A stretch of 64,000 bases of DNA from Uloborus plumipes (GCA_038373865.1 JAXGGA010001640.1:1-64000); one strand, 5' to 3'. Shown: positions 33,481-44,949, numbered from the stretch's first letter. Notes: generated by a model not told the origin, from the letters alone. Program-made: numbers and translations.

Positions 33481-34917
33481 TTGTTTGTATAAAATTTTGC
33501 GTATATATATCATTGCGAAATTATTACTTGCTTTTTTGTCTGCTGTGGTTATAATAAAAGCTATTTTAAAAAATTTAATACTAATATTAATATTCTTAGC
33601 AATTGTTATTGTTTTACTTTTTACTCTGAGTTTCTTTTAAATTGTAACTAAATCTAAACACATTATATGTAAGTTTTTTTTTTCAGTTGAAAATAATTTG
33701 AAAGTTCTTATTCTCGAAAAGAATTTCCAAATTATTTTCACTCATTTCCAGCGGGGAAATTCCTGAGAAAATATATTTTTGATTTGTTATTTTCCCCCAT
33801 ACGAAACGTAAATGAGGGTATTTGCAGCGCACTACGCATGAAGACTACGCATCCCTTATTTACTTAATATAACATTATGTTACTTATAAACAGTCTAGTA
33901 TATAATTGCTTCAGTTTCGTTTTGAATACATTGCAAATAGTTTGAAAAATGTCACGCAATAAATATACAAAGTTATCAAAAACATTCTAAGTAGAAAAAA
34001 AAAATTGTATTATTTTGTTAGCAGTTAAAATATTATTCGAGTTATTATCCATAATTTTTGAATTATTTTATGTATTTGGAGAAAGAACGGGATGGCTCCA
34101 AAACGCAACAATTAATTACATATAAGAAGTAATATGACATAAACTTCATTAAAATTGGTTTCGTTGAGTTAAAATCTGAAATAACATTCAATATAAAGAC
34201 AAAATTTTAAAACTCTTTGTTTTTTTTTGGGGGGGGGGGATTTCTGAAAGGTTTTAAAAGTTGAAGTTTATCCCGGTCTGTATCGAGGTCGTCAATTGAA
34301 ACAAAATATTAGGTAATAAAATCAATGTTGCAGATAGTAGTTAAATAAATGCAGTCAATAAATGTCTATTGGCTCATTAAGAGGTATTTGAGACGTTTTC
34401 CATGTTCCCATGTGACATTAAAACTTTCTGTGAGAACTATTTTTTACTACCTCATCATCGAGCTATTGGGAGCGATGACAATTCGGCATAAAAATCTATT
34501 TCGGTCAATGCCATTTTCATGCGACGTAGTCAATCGTTTTTATTCACATAGAACGACCGTTATGGCCGTATTTTTTTTTTTTTTTTTAAAGGAGCGTTGG
34601 CTTAAAAGCCCGGTTCATTGGCGTGTGCTCAACTTTTCGGAAAAGAAGATGCGGCTCAAGTATTACACGGTTGAGCGACGACTGCAAGCCCAAATGAGTT
34701 CCATGCGTCCAACGTTTATGTTCTTTTTTCAGGAAATCAAACGGAATGATTATTCGACAAGCAGAAACGGTTTCTGCGGGGATTGGAGATGATACTGGCA
34801 TACCGTTGTAGTTGAACGACCAGGAGATGACTTCGTGTTGGTTTTAGAACGTTTTGGAGAAATGGTTTAACGAAGTGCCCGTACCGCTACTTTCAGAGCA
34901 GAGTCCCAAACTTCTGT
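33481..34917. other. AT-rich, no recognised gene
   Basis: A 147-codon open frame at 34349-34792 encodes basic, low-complexity protein including a poly-Phe run from a T-tract; I do not recognise it and doubt it is a gene. A G-run lies at 34231-34240. Confidence 0.4.
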
Positions 34918-35871
34918 GCACACTACCCTAGCAGCATCATCTCATCGGCCGATGATCGGCCATTCATCGAAACCCGATGAAATTCTCATCGGCCGATGAT
35001 CCAATATGTCTCATCGGCCAAGCAGAATCCGAGCAGCAAAATCCGATGAGAATACGATGAGATTTGGAGCAATTTACGAGCAGAACAGTCCCGTGCCGAG
35101 GAATTTCATCGGGAAACTTGATCGGAAGGATATCGTTGTCTGATGGAAATATAGCGCGCTTATTTTCATCGGAAAGTTTATCGAATGATATCGCTTTCCG
35201 ATAAAAGTACTATCGAAGAACCGTGCTCGATACTGATCGGAAACGATGTCATCGTGCGTTACAGGATCAGTTTACGAGGAGTTTGTTGACGCCCGAGCAA
35301 AATCGGGGGGGGGGGGGGGGGGATGAGTTGATGCTACTTGGGGGTCGAAGAATATCATCAACGCAACGTTGGCCGGTTAAGTTTCCACGCATCACAATTA
35401 GATTGGACCGGCTATCATAGGATATGGCCCCCAGACCATTACACCAGCTGTGCGGGCAGTGTGACATAGAACAGTGGGAGGAATTGTACTGCTCACCTGG
35501 GCGCCTCCACACCCGTGCACGGTTATCATCAGTCCCTAAAACAAACCGAGACTCATCACTAAACACAACTTTTTGCCAATCTGTGACATTTCACATTGAT
35601 CTGCCTTGGCACCACTGTAGACGCATTTCCTGATCAATCCGACGATTTCTTCTTGGGTCGCTATTTTCAATGTGCCTGAGTGTAGCTCGGCTTATTTTCA
35701 TCGGGAAAGTTTATCGGAAGGATATCGCTTTCCGATGAAAAGTAGCTCATCGAAAACCGTGCTCGGATACTGATCGGAACGATGTCATCGTGCGTTACAG
35801 GATCAGTTTACGAGGAGTTTGTTGATCGACCGAGCAAAATCCGATGAGTTGATGCTACTTGGGTAGTGTGC
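34918..35871. mobile_element. MITE-like element rich in CCGATGA words, with internal duplication
   Basis: Ends GCACACTACCCTAGCAGCAT and ATGCTACTTGGGTAGTGTGC are inverted with few mismatches. The body is packed with TCATCGG/CCGATGA words in both orientations. A segment of about 180 bp (about 35165-35344) recurs near 35692-35862; both copies contain GGATCAGTTTACGAGGAGTT and end GATGCTACTTGGG. A Tc1-like transposase fragment lies between the two copies. Confidence 0.65.
35345..35690 (-). pseudogene. Tc1-like transposase fragment of a different family
   Basis: Minus-strand reading gives DQEMRLQWCQGRSM, stop, then VFSDESRFVLGTDDNRARVW, RRPGEQYNSS, and LGAISYDSRSNLIVMRGNLT with VDDILRP. This is the first catalytic acid region of a Tc1 transposase (SDESRF) plus the following block. 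The GAVMVWG region is frameshifted and the C-terminal acids are absent. The sequence differs clearly from the intact Tc1 copies at 7.5 and 28.8 kb. Confidence 0.75.
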
Positions 35872-37437
35872 GTCGTTGCATTTATTTTTCCGGAATGAAA
35901 CGTAATACCTGTCAAAAGTGAAAAGTCACCTCACATATATTTTCTTTATTTCAAATCAAATAATACCTCCTGACTCCTAAAATTTCAGAATTTCGAATAA
36001 AAACACCAACATGTTCACAATTTTAGTTCCAGAAAAAAATCATATTTCAGGAGCTGTCAAGTATGATGAAATTTGAAGATCAAACCTTAAAAACGTTCGG
36101 TAAGTTCATTTGGAGATGGCAAGATGTCTCGTTTGGTGCTTGAAGTATGGCGTAAATTCAGTAAGAAAAGTACTAATTTTCGATGTAAGAGTTTTTATTC
36201 GTTTCATGTCTGTATTAAATGTGTTGTCTCATCACATTTCATTCGCATCTTTATACCCCCTACACATCCTAATATGTATTCTAAATACTCATCCTGTCGC
36301 CCCCCACCCCCTGTCCTCAGTCTGACAAGAAGGGACGAGATATTTATCTGTCAACCTACGGCACTTGGATTCCTCGTTTTTTTTTTTTTTTTTGTTTTTT
36401 TTTTAAGAACGAAATGCCATAACATAAATATCTATCCTATCTATCTTATTTTATTTTATTTTATTTTTTCAAATCAAATAATACTTCTGTGAGATTTAGA
36501 TCCTCGAAGGTGAGTAAAAACGCTAATAGTGGGAACTAATTTTAGTTGCAGTGAAAATGGTCATATTTTTGCCTTAGAAGATGTCAACTGCGTAACATTT
36601 GTTTAAACTTCAAAAGATTAGCTAAATTATAGGTTACTGGCTTTACTGACCTCTGATCCTAAGTACACTTATAATCCAAACGTGAAATGAATGAAAGTGG
36701 CCAAAGTTTTTAAATAGAAAATCTAAAAAAGTCTTCTTGTTGTGCTGAATTTACGCCCATTTCAAGACCAAAGGAGGCAGTCTTGCGCTCTCTAAGAATA
36801 GAACATTATCAACACATACTCAACACACTATAAAGATAAATTTTTAAAAAATCTGTAAATGGGGTTTTGTTGCTCGCGCAAAGTAAATGCAGGGAAAACA
36901 GCCAAACTTTCCACAATGTATAAAAAAGCACGAATTATAATATTCCTGAATTCGTAGATAAAAAAACCCACTATTCTTTTTGTATCGTCCTGTATATTGT
37001 AGGGAGAATATATTGTTTTTTCGTTCATTATACGCCTCAAGGCAAAAGTAAGATGGGAGCAAATAGGTCTTCGTTGTTCTGAGACGAAGATGTGTGTATG
37101 TGCATGCTATACCTTCCGGCTTATTTATATTTCTTGTTGCAATTTCTAAACTGTCCAGCTCGAACAAAACAACCTTTATTACTACGTTACATCTGATTAT
37201 TTATTTATTGATTCATTCATTTGCCTGTCCAAAAATTTTTTTGGACTACCCGTAGCATTCATGTTGGCTATAGCCCTGACCGTCATATTCTCAAAGGTTG
37301 GACCCATCCCTTAGTACACTTCTAGCTCTGTCCTTAATATCCGGATTTCGCTACAAACTAACCACTTCATCAGTTTTACGTTATGTCTTCAGCTTAAAAA
37401 AAAGATAATTTATGGCTGTTCTCTGAATTTTCTCTCA
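35872..37437. other. AT-rich, no recognised gene
   Basis: T-rich runs near 36379-36410 and A/T composition dominate. The open frames at 36110-36492 and 36844-37167 are low-complexity and not supported as genes. Confidence 0.4.
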
Positions 37438-37590
37438 GTGTACAAAAAGGAGCGTCATCATTTTCCAATCACCTTCCCGGCAGATCGTCGAACCCATCAA
37501 GTGTCCCAGACGACAGACCACTCCCGAAGTGAAGCAAAAGAGAACCACCTCGCATAACACCCACGGACGACCCACCTGTTGGTAACACGT
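37438..37590 (+). other. GC-richer exon-like block with similarity to 42.7-kb region
   Basis: A good acceptor (TTTTCTCTCAG) at 37437 opens a GC-richer block, with a possible donor TTG-GTAACA near 37590. One frame is open throughout (CTKRSVIIFQSPSRQIVEPI and onward to GRPTCW). Words CAAGTG, CAGACGA, AGCAAA.GAGAA and CCTCGCA.AACA occur in the same order at about 42727-42790, as does CCTGTTGG further on. It could be an exon, a UTR exon or an old duplicate. Function unknown. Confidence 0.25.
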
Positions 37591-38946
37591 AATAGCGACT
37601 GGAAAGTGAAAGGTTTGTGTCCTGCCTATTCAGATTTTCTTGACTGATCTCTCTTCGTGCCTCTCTAATTGAAGGGCGTAACCCTTTAACAGCTTTGCTG
37701 AGAAGGTTAGTCAGATAGCTCTGACAGCAGGTGAAGAAAACCCTTATGGGGATTGTTTACTTTCGTCCACAAAAATATTATTTCTAAGTGCAATGGTAAG
37801 GAGGTAAGGTAAATTAATGTTATTTACCAGTTGCAGTCAGTTGTGCATCAACAGCACAAAGTGTAGTGGTTTTCTCTTCTGAGTACTAGTTAGTTTGAAT
37901 TCTCAAAAAGAGCTCTTTTCGGAAAACAATGAATTAACTTGCCCCATAAGCAGTACAATTCTCAAAAATGGCTAAAGTGAAAGAATATAGGCAGAAAAAA
38001 AAATGCACTAAAATAGCAAGTGAATGTCGACTTATAATGGTTCCTGTAAATGTGTGTCGACTTGCAGAGGTTTGCATAAACTGAAATTAACATTGGACCA
38101 ACCATTGGGAAAGTAAATGTCGACTTACCGGGGTTGTCGAGTTATCCGCGTGTAGAGTTACCGGAGTTCCACTGTATAAGTAAAACTATTTATATAAGGG
38201 TTATGAAAAAAATAAAATAAATAAATGAATTAAAAGAATAAGTAAAAAGTAATAAAAAGTACTAAAATAAGGTAATAAAAATTCTTTTAAATTCCATATT
38301 TGTCTCTTTTTTCAGCTTGCAAAATGTTTAACGCCTTAAAAAAAAAAAGTAAAGTAAAATTTTAAAATAAATATTTTTTTTTAAAGGTCAGCTAATAGTA
38401 TTGAAATAAAAAAAGAAGGGAAAAGTTCGTTTGCTACCGGAAATGAAAAATAGTTTTTTAAGTCTTGTATTCTATCATCTGAAGAACGAAGATGAAATGA
38501 GAGAATTATAAAATATTGCTATTTCAAACAAATAAATAAATTGCAACATATTGTAAGGTTTCAAAACACACACTGGAATAGGCAAAAATTGCAGTGCGGG
38601 CATTCCTTCCAAACGATCGAATGAATCGGAACAACTGATGCGTTCGATTGTTCTGGTCACCCCGAATGGGCACACCGGAAGAGGTCAAGATGCTGCTCCA
38701 CCTCTCAACCTGACAGCGTTTTGTAATCGAACGGGATCTGCGGTGATGATATCGAACAATGACGATTGACGAATTCGTGTAAAAGGAATCGTGAGGCGTC
38801 TCCAACCACGAGTTCACACCATCTATATAATTAACTCTCTGATTTGAACAGACAATGAGAAGCAAACTACTGTACCAAATTTTCACACATTTGATATCGC
38901 TATTGACGGCATAAAAATAAAAAAAAACTAAAAAATACTCCACTAA
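37591..38946. other. no recognised gene; small MITE trace
   Basis: Near 38035-38176 the words GTCGACTTA and GTTCCACTGTA, at a TA end, recall one side of a pogo-type MITE. The 168-codon minus-strand frame 38524-39030 is hydrophobic at its start but matches nothing I know and runs into repeat DNA. Confidence 0.35.
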
Positions 38947-39000
38947 GACTGCTGTGATAAGCAAAAGAACCGTATCTGCAGCTGAGCTCAAAATAAAAAA
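38947..39000. mobile_element. fragment of the CTGCCGTGCTAAGC MITE family
   Basis: CTGTGATAAGCAAAAGAACC followed by GTATCTGCAGCTGAGCTCAAA resembles the left side of the MITE at 4445 (GTATCTGCAGTCGAGCTCAAA). A matching right end, TTGTTCTTAGCACGGTAGTA, is found near 40692-40713, so these may be the two ends of one interrupted copy. Confidence 0.45.
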
Positions 39001-39236
39001 TAGCTTACAATACACCGCCAACTCGTTCATTTCGATCCATGGACTGCAATTTCGGGCTTATTATGCCCTCATCAGCATGGAATACGAGAATAAACGAGTT
39101 GGAGGCAAAAATCCTCTTATAGAGCAAAGAAAGGCCGAAAAAAACTGGTAGCTAATGTGAAATTAGATTACTAGCGAGCGACCGACCGCACATGGGAACG
39201 GTACAACTCGTAAAGTTTAAGGCAGAGCTCATGTAT

Positions 39237-39421
39237 AAAGCAGTGAGTAACCGCCTCTAAGCAAGGGCTAAGGCAGGAACATACAATACACCGCCAACTC
39301 GTTCATTTCGATCCATGGACTGCCGTTTCGGGCTTAAGTCCATGCATCGAAATGAACAACTTGGCGGTGTATTGTATGTTCTAGCCTTAGCCCTTGCTTA
39401 GGGGCGGTTACTCACTGCTTT
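39237..39421. repeat. long near-perfect hairpin, arms about 85 bp
   Basis: AAAGCAGTGAGTAACCGCC at the left pairs with GGCGGTTACTCACTGCTTT at the right, and the pairing continues through GGGCTAAGGC, ATACAATACACCGCCAA and TTCATTTCGAT to a short loop around GCCGTTTCGGGCTT. Few mismatches are present. An unpaired relative of one arm (CACCGCCAACTCGTTCATTT) lies at about 39013-39070. Confidence 0.85.
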
Positions 39422-39616
39422 AAAAAATTAGCGTCTTTGAGTTATACTCCTCCACGTATTCGATTTAGATTCCACTTTCTCAGAATTTTGTAAAAAATAT
39501 TTCTCTTTCAGAATTGACCGTCGAGCTTTGTGCCAGCCAGGCTGGCAACTTGGGGTTCGCTGCTTCACTTTTCCAACTGTACTATCATTCGGTGTGAAGT
39601 CCGACTTCTACAGTAC

Positions 39617-39972
39617 AAGGGACGTCATTTCAAGTTTTTCCAGGGGGGGGGGGGGGCAAAAGGTAAAAACACAATACAATTTCACCAGAAAACAATAAAA
39701 ACCACGCCCACTTATATGTAAATATACAGTCGACGCTCGATATAACGACCGCCTTCGTCCTATAGTAAACGGTCTTTATAACGAGAGGTCGCTATAAGAG
39801 GTAGAACATAGAGTATATTGGGATACAGTTGGGGGTTTTCTCACCGGTCGTTAGATTAGGATGGCCTTTATAACGAGTGGTCGTTATAACGAGCGTCAAT
39901 TGTACTGATTTCTCAAAGTCAGGGGGGGGGGCAAATGACCCCCCTGTCCCCCCCCCCCAAATGACGGGCCTG
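39617..39972. mobile_element. hAT-like MITE (CGTCATTT...AAATGACGGGCCTG family), itself interrupted
   Basis: Ends GGGACGTCATTT and AAATGACGGGCCTG, with G/C runs and CTTATATGTAAATA, match the MITE at 23073. An 8-bp target duplication TACAGTAC/CACAGTAC (one mismatch) flanks it. A 176-bp TA-flanked MITE is inserted inside. Confidence 0.75.
39727..39902. mobile_element. TA-flanked MITE (CGCTCGATATAACG family, 176 bp)
   Basis: Ends CAGTCGACGCTCGATATAAC and GTTATAACGAGCGTCAATTG are inverted with TA on both sides (39725-39726 and 39903-39904). Subterminal TTTATAACGAG words repeat. It resembles, but is not the same as, the MITE at 6274. Confidence 0.85.
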
Positions 39973-40220
39973 CACAGTACACACACGCAAAAGGTAGGCA
40001 ACCGTTCACATCACAACAACACGTTCCCACAAAGGAAGGACAAAGACAGGAGACAAAGAAAGTATATACATGGCCGAGTCGGGATTCGAACCTGGGACCA
40101 CACCATCAGAATCAGATTCCTTTGGTCACGAGACAAAGTGGCCGGTGGCAAACCTTGTATGTCGATTAACTACTTTATGAACAACCATTTTTGGCAATAA
40201 CGTTATTTTGATAAAAAATG

Positions 40221-40462
40221 AAGGGCCAGGGGGAAAAAAGATGAAAGTGACCAAAAAGCGATTTCGAGAAAAACGAAGAACAAAGTTTCATTTCTCGTAA
40301 CTCCTTGTGTAGTTGATAGAGTTTTCATGCACATTTCGGTCGATTCTCATCCTTTTTCTCCCTTGTTCTACCAGATGATATTACTCCTTTATAGCCCCTA
40401 GTAGCTCTAATATCTCAAAATTGACGAAATAGTGACTTTCATCTTTTTTCCCCCTGTCCCTT
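40221..40462. mobile_element. MITE (AAGGGCCAGGGGGAAAAAAG family)
   Basis: Ends AAGGGCCAGGGGGAAAAAAG and CTTTTTTCCCCCTGTCCCTT are inverted and continue as ATGAAAGT/ACTTTCAT. The body is non-coding. The target duplication is unclear. Confidence 0.75.
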
Positions 40463-41009
40463 CAAATGTAGATACGACTTTTTTGGCAGAATAGGGAAGG
40501 GTTCTGTATGCGTAATAATGTCAAAAACTAAATAAAATATTAAAAAACTGGTAGTAAGAGGTTAATATTAGAGGAAAGAGAAGAACAATAACATATGAAA
40601 TGTATGTTATCACAAAAGTTAAAATATTCAAGCTCGTTAAAAAAAATTTCAAGTTTGTTACAAAAAAAAAAAAAAAAAGGGGGGTACAGCTTTTGTTCTT
40701 AGCACGGTAGTATAGCCAACTGTGACAACATTTGATTCAGCAGCATGTCTTTAATAACCTGAAAGAGAGCTCCGATTCTGAACATATTCTTCTTCACTTC
40801 TTCTGTTTCTCTCTGTTGACATTTCATCCGCTTCTTTTTTCCAATGTGAAATATTTTTATTCTTTTGATTGGAAAGATAGGTGGAAATTTTCAAATAAAT
40901 AAGAAAGTTAAAAAAAAAAACATAACTATAAATCAGTAGTGTATTTATTTGTTAGTACATTCACTCTAATTTGGGCTCATTTAATTATATGGCCCAGTTA
41001 TGTTTCAAT

Positions 41010-41653
41010 CAGGGGTGATTGTGTTCCGGTATTTTACCGGATTTCCGGTATTTTCATGATCGATTCCGGTATTTTCATGTTCGAAAATACCGGAAATAAA
41101 ATATTTTTAATTATGCTTTTATCTTCCCACCTTCGGAATTTTTTCTCTTTTTCGAAGTTTCGATGATTTTTCCGATAATTATTAATAATATTCATCAAAT
41201 AGAAATGATCAGATACCATTATATTTTTTTACTTTAATAAATTATTTTATTTGTACCTTTTTTATTTTAATGCCTTCATTTAAAAAAATGCAATCTATTT
41301 GCATCCAGTATGAGAATCGAATTTTTCTCATTTTTGATGCTTATTACCTTTAGTTAAGAGATAAATAAATAAAATTTATTTTTATTTGTATTAAAAAACC
41401 ATAACTTTAAAATTCTTGAGTGAAATTCTGTGTCTTTTATGAAAATCAAAATGTCAAACAGTGAAAAATTGAAGCACTAATTTAAATGTGTTTGTTTATG
41501 AAAGGAAATTAATTACTACATGTTTATAATCATAAAATTAGATATGCTTTAAGTAATAGGGGCCTTGGTTTAAAAAAAATCCCCCCCCCCACACAAACAT
41601 TTTCTCTTTATAAAACTTTCAGGTATTTTTTTATGAACTCACAATCACCCCTG
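41010..41653. mobile_element. hAT-type MITE (CAGGGGTGATTGTG family)
   Basis: Ends CAGGGGTGATTGTG and CACAATCACCCCTG are inverted, flanked by the perfect 8-bp duplication GTTTCAAT (41002-41009 and 41654-41661). Near the left end the words TTCCGGTATTTT recur four times. No coding region. Confidence 0.92.
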
Positions 41654-42159
41654 GTTTCAATTGATAATATACTCGTAGTTAAAATCATGTTAATTTCACC
41701 TATTTTTTCCGAAAATTTTTGCAGTTAAATATTTTTTTTCCTGAAAATCAAGTGGAGTTTTTAGCTATGCTTAAGTATTTAGTCAACACAAGTTGTGAAG
41801 CGCCGCTGTTGTTGCTGTGTTAAAACTTCAGATAGAAAGTTATTCGTAGGAATTCGATGGAGATTACTAGTCACAGAATAAATCAAAAGTTTTGTTTTTT
41901 GTTTCTGAAAATTAGTTACATAGCATTTTTCGTGTAATATACGTATTGATTTCGTACTTTTAACACCGTATTAGCAAGGCAACTGATTGCGAAAAATAAG
42001 TGAGCTTCATAGACTAACATTCAACTCGAAAGAAATAACTTCTTGACTAAAATATAAATAAGTAATGAAATTTAGTTATTTCACTCTTGATCTGAAGTGG
42101 AAATGATGCCATTTTGGGAGTAATTTTTACGTTTAGAATCAAAAATGATTACCTGCTGC

Positions 42160-42376
42160 CAGGGCCCGATTAAAATATTACGAGGCTCTAGGCCAAATAC
42201 TGTTCTGGGGCCCCCTGTACTGAGGTTTTAAAATTTTAGGCATTGGATTAAACAAATTTAGCCATTGACTAGAGCAGCTTTAACTGTTTACCACTAAATA
42301 GGGGCAGTTTGTGGGCCCCTAAATTTTGGGGGCCCTAGGCCAGGGCCTAGTTGGCCTATTCAGTAATCAGGCCCTG
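42160..42376. mobile_element. hAT-type MITE (CAGGGCCCGATTA family, 217 bp)
   Basis: Ends CAGGGCCCGATTA and TAATCAGGCCCTG are inverted, flanked by the perfect 8-bp duplication CCTGCTGC (42152-42159 and 42377-42384). GGGGCCC and TAGGCC words pair internally. Confidence 0.92.
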
Positions 42377-42659
42377 CCTGCTGCCTGTATTGTTCTGCCA
42401 ACTTAAGTGTCGATAAGTTCTAATGGTATATAGAAAAAAAAATAATGGCAACCATAACTTCCAAACGTAGACGAGAACGTAATTCGATTACTCGTAAGAA
42501 TGAGTAATCGAATAAAATGCATTCATGAAAAATATGCAATTTAAAATTTTCTGTAAATTTTACCTACATTTACCAAATCACTTTCCAAATTACTAAAGCA
42601 TTCCACTCAAATCCTTTGATGTTCCCAATGACTCCTAATAACCCCACGAGGGAATTCTT

Positions 42660-43262
42660 CAGATGAAACTGGAACAAGATGTTTTTGCAATTCTGATTCT
42701 TGACCTCCATCTGTGGGTCAGTTCGGCAAGTGACAGACGAAGGCAAACATTGCAGAACTTACAGCAAAGAGAAAGCCCCTCGCACAACAATGTAACGACC
42801 CTAATAACAAGAGAGAGGCCCGCATCTCTCTCCTCCTCCCCTACCTGTTGGGAAGATCGAAGAAAAAAAAAAGAGAATACCACAGAAGAAAAAAAAAACA
42901 GCAACGGAAGAGCAACTTTGCCTGAAGCCCAGCTGGTGGAATTGTCAGAGTGGATGGTCTGCCCCTTCTATTTTTTCTCTCGTTCTACCTGAACCAGTCG
43001 GACAGGTTCGGAAGAGAACCCCCTTCCAAGACTTCGGTTCGGTGTTCTTTTCTTCCATTCAACATTCGAGCGGGACTTTCTCCCAAGTGAGGTCCGTCAA
43101 CCCTGTGCGTGGATCTTCTTCCCAGAGGATTATTAAAAGGACATGTCAACAGATCCGCGGCAGTAGGTGCTTGTGTGTGGCTGTGTTGGTGATTTCTTGT
43201 GAAGTCGACGCGCTGGTGATCTCAGTTTGACTTTTTGAAAAAAACTTTTCCTTTGTTTTGTG
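42660..43262 (+). promoter_or_regulatory. likely promoter and 5' UTR of the gene starting at 43263
   Basis: The stretch is clearly less AT-rich than its surroundings and has no stable reading frame. TCAGTTT at about 43222, 41 bases before the ATG, matches the arthropod initiator TCAGT and is a candidate transcription start. A dispersed similarity to 37.44-37.59 kb is noted separately. Confidence 0.4.
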
Positions 43263-43361
43263 ATGGATATTCGGCGGGTCTTTGCCGACCCCCTTGCCAG
43301 GTGGTTGGCGGCACTGGTGGTACTGACAGTGCTGAATTCCAACGGAAGTGAGGCCGCAAAG
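43263..43361 (+). CDS. signal-peptide first exon of an unidentified secreted or membrane protein
   Basis: The exon codes for 33 residues, MDIRRVFADPLARWLAALVV followed by LTVLNSNGSEAAK. It has a short basic start, a hydrophobic core (WLAALVVLTVL) and a small-residue region before the exon end, the layout of a cleavable signal peptide. A strong donor GTAAGAG follows at 43362, in phase 0. The upstream DNA is GC-richer, as expected of a promoter region. The next exon is not certain: the exon-like block at 50280 has a phase-1 start and would need an intermediate exon. I do not recognise the protein. Confidence 0.6.
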
Positions 43362-44187
43362 GTAAGAGTCCACTGCACAATTTGATGCATGAATGACCAC
43401 TAGTATATATATGTATATAGACACATATGTTTTTATAATTAGTCTAAATTCGTAATAAGAATGTCAACAGGAACTTTTAAAAAGTGACTTTATAAGAGCG
43501 GATAAAATATGTCCGATAAAAAAGTTCTACTGTGTTTTGATTCCTAAATACGTAAAGAAAGCCTGTTAATCGCTATTTCATTGAAACGCAATAAGTTTCA
43601 TTTGATACACGAGTGGTTATTAAAATGCCAGAAATATGGAAAAAAGTATTAAAATTAAACCGTTAGGCGGGCCGTTGAAATCTACACAGCGGGACGCAAG
43701 CGACCCACGAGTTAAATAAAAATCACGGTTTTAGGGAATGATTTCGCAAAGGCAACTCATATAAGTGGGTATGAAAAATCTGATATGACCATATAAGCGG
43801 TGGCAAAATTCACAAGTTAACGTAATAAGCGGACAACTTTATATTGAAGTTTGACAGATACATACATATATCTAACCTAACTAGTATAATGATTTTTTGC
43901 TTTTATGAAACTTTTTATAACAACTCCCAAATTAACTTTCATACTTATACAGTAAGAACTGATAATCTATACATGACAGTTTTAGAAGAGCTCAAAACAT
44001 TTTCCTCACATAATATTTCGTTTATGAAAACTGTCTTTGATTCCGTTTAAATTCAAATGCTTTGAGAGTGGTGTCTATCAAGCTGAGAGGCTGACATTTT
44101 AACGAAGCAATGCGGGAAGAGAAGAGGAGTGGTGTTATTGATAGCGGAAAAAAGTACTTTCATTTAAGTTCATGTGATTTTCAAGCA
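43362..44187. other. probable intron, no feature
   Basis: Starts with the splice donor; contains a TATATATATGTATATA stretch near 43404. No coding signal. Confidence 0.4.
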
Positions 44188-44195
44188 CAAACACT

Positions 44196-44949
44196 CAGAG
44201 GCGGATCAAGTGAAGTGGGGGCCCCAAGCGGTAAAAGTTTTGGGGGCCCCCTCCACCCCACTCTAAAAAGGGGGGAGAACCCCCCCCCCCCCGAGAAAAA
44301 AACCCATTACAGTTTACCGATATTTTTTATTTGCATACCTCATATAAATTTTCGTCTAGGTTTAATTGCAGCAAAATCAAGAATTATGTTTTCCGTGTCG
44401 ACGCGGTTGAACAGTTCCTGTTCAATATACAGTATGGCAAAATTGTTAAGCCTGTCTTCTCCCATTTTACTACGTAAATATTTTTTTACTCTTTTTAAAA
44501 CAGAAAACGATCTTTCACCTGATGCATTTGACATAGGTATTGTCAAAAATATTTTCAAAAGTGTCTCCATGTTCGGAAATGTGCAAGACATCCCTCTAGC
44601 TTGATAAATATTATAACACACAAGAGACTTAAATTGTCTGAATTTTCAGATGTTTTTTTGAATGAGTCCTCATTTTCTTTCAGAAACGGTCATCGTCTTT
44701 TAAAATATTTATGAAACAAATTTGGGGCCCCCAGAGCGGGGCCACTAGGTTGGACCTTATTAGCCTATTGGTATATATTACTCCCCGGCTGCAAAAAAGC
44801 TCGTTGGTTTAGCTACAGGTTGCAGTTATATCTAAAATCAGTGCATTCGAATTTTAGATTCTAGAAGAATTTCGGGGCCCCATGGCGCATCACGGGACGA
44901 CGGGGTCCCAAGCGGCAGCTTAGTCCGCGTACCGTTACACCCGCCTCTG
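44196..44949 (-). mobile_element. hAT element, internally deleted (754 bp)
   Basis: Ends CAGAGGCGGATCAAG and ACCCGCCTCTG, flanked by the perfect 8-bp duplication CAAACACT (44188-44195 and 44950-44957). GGGGCCCC words are iterated near both ends. It keeps a piece of transposase gene at 44340-44621, so it is a deletion derivative rather than a pure MITE. Confidence 0.92.
44340..44621 (-). pseudogene. hAT transposase C-terminal domain (zinc-finger MYM1-like type)
   Basis: The product reads TFPNMETLLKIFLTIPMSNA, SGERSFSVLKRVKKYLRSKM, GEDRLNNFAILYIEQELFNR and ends with IILDFAAIKPRRK. This is the hATC dimerisation domain, with the conserved SGERSFS block, of the hAT group related to ZMYM1-like proteins. 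The rest of the transposase is missing. Confidence 0.9.

Larger units (their letters stand above)
39548..40160 (-). mobile_element. tRNA-derived SINE copy, interrupted by MITEs
   Basis: On the minus strand it carries a B-box-like GGTTCGAATCCC (complement at 40082-40094) and, upstream, a CTCGTGACCAAAGG region at the tRNA-like head. The body matches the SINE at 60.04-60.49 kb: GCTTCACTTTTCCAACTGTA here, GCTTCACTTTCCCCACTGTA there. The element 39617-39972 splits it, with the SINE sequence TACAGTAC/CACAGTAC as target duplication. Confidence 0.7.

Noticed and set aside
34349..34792. 147-codon plus-strand open frame
   Set aside because: Contains a poly-Phe run from a T-tract, no motif and no splice context; not supported as a gene.
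38524..39030. 168-codon minus-strand open frame with hydrophobic start
   Set aside because: No known motif, no support from flanking exons, low-complexity hydrophobic start, and it runs into a MITE-like fragment. Likely chance.
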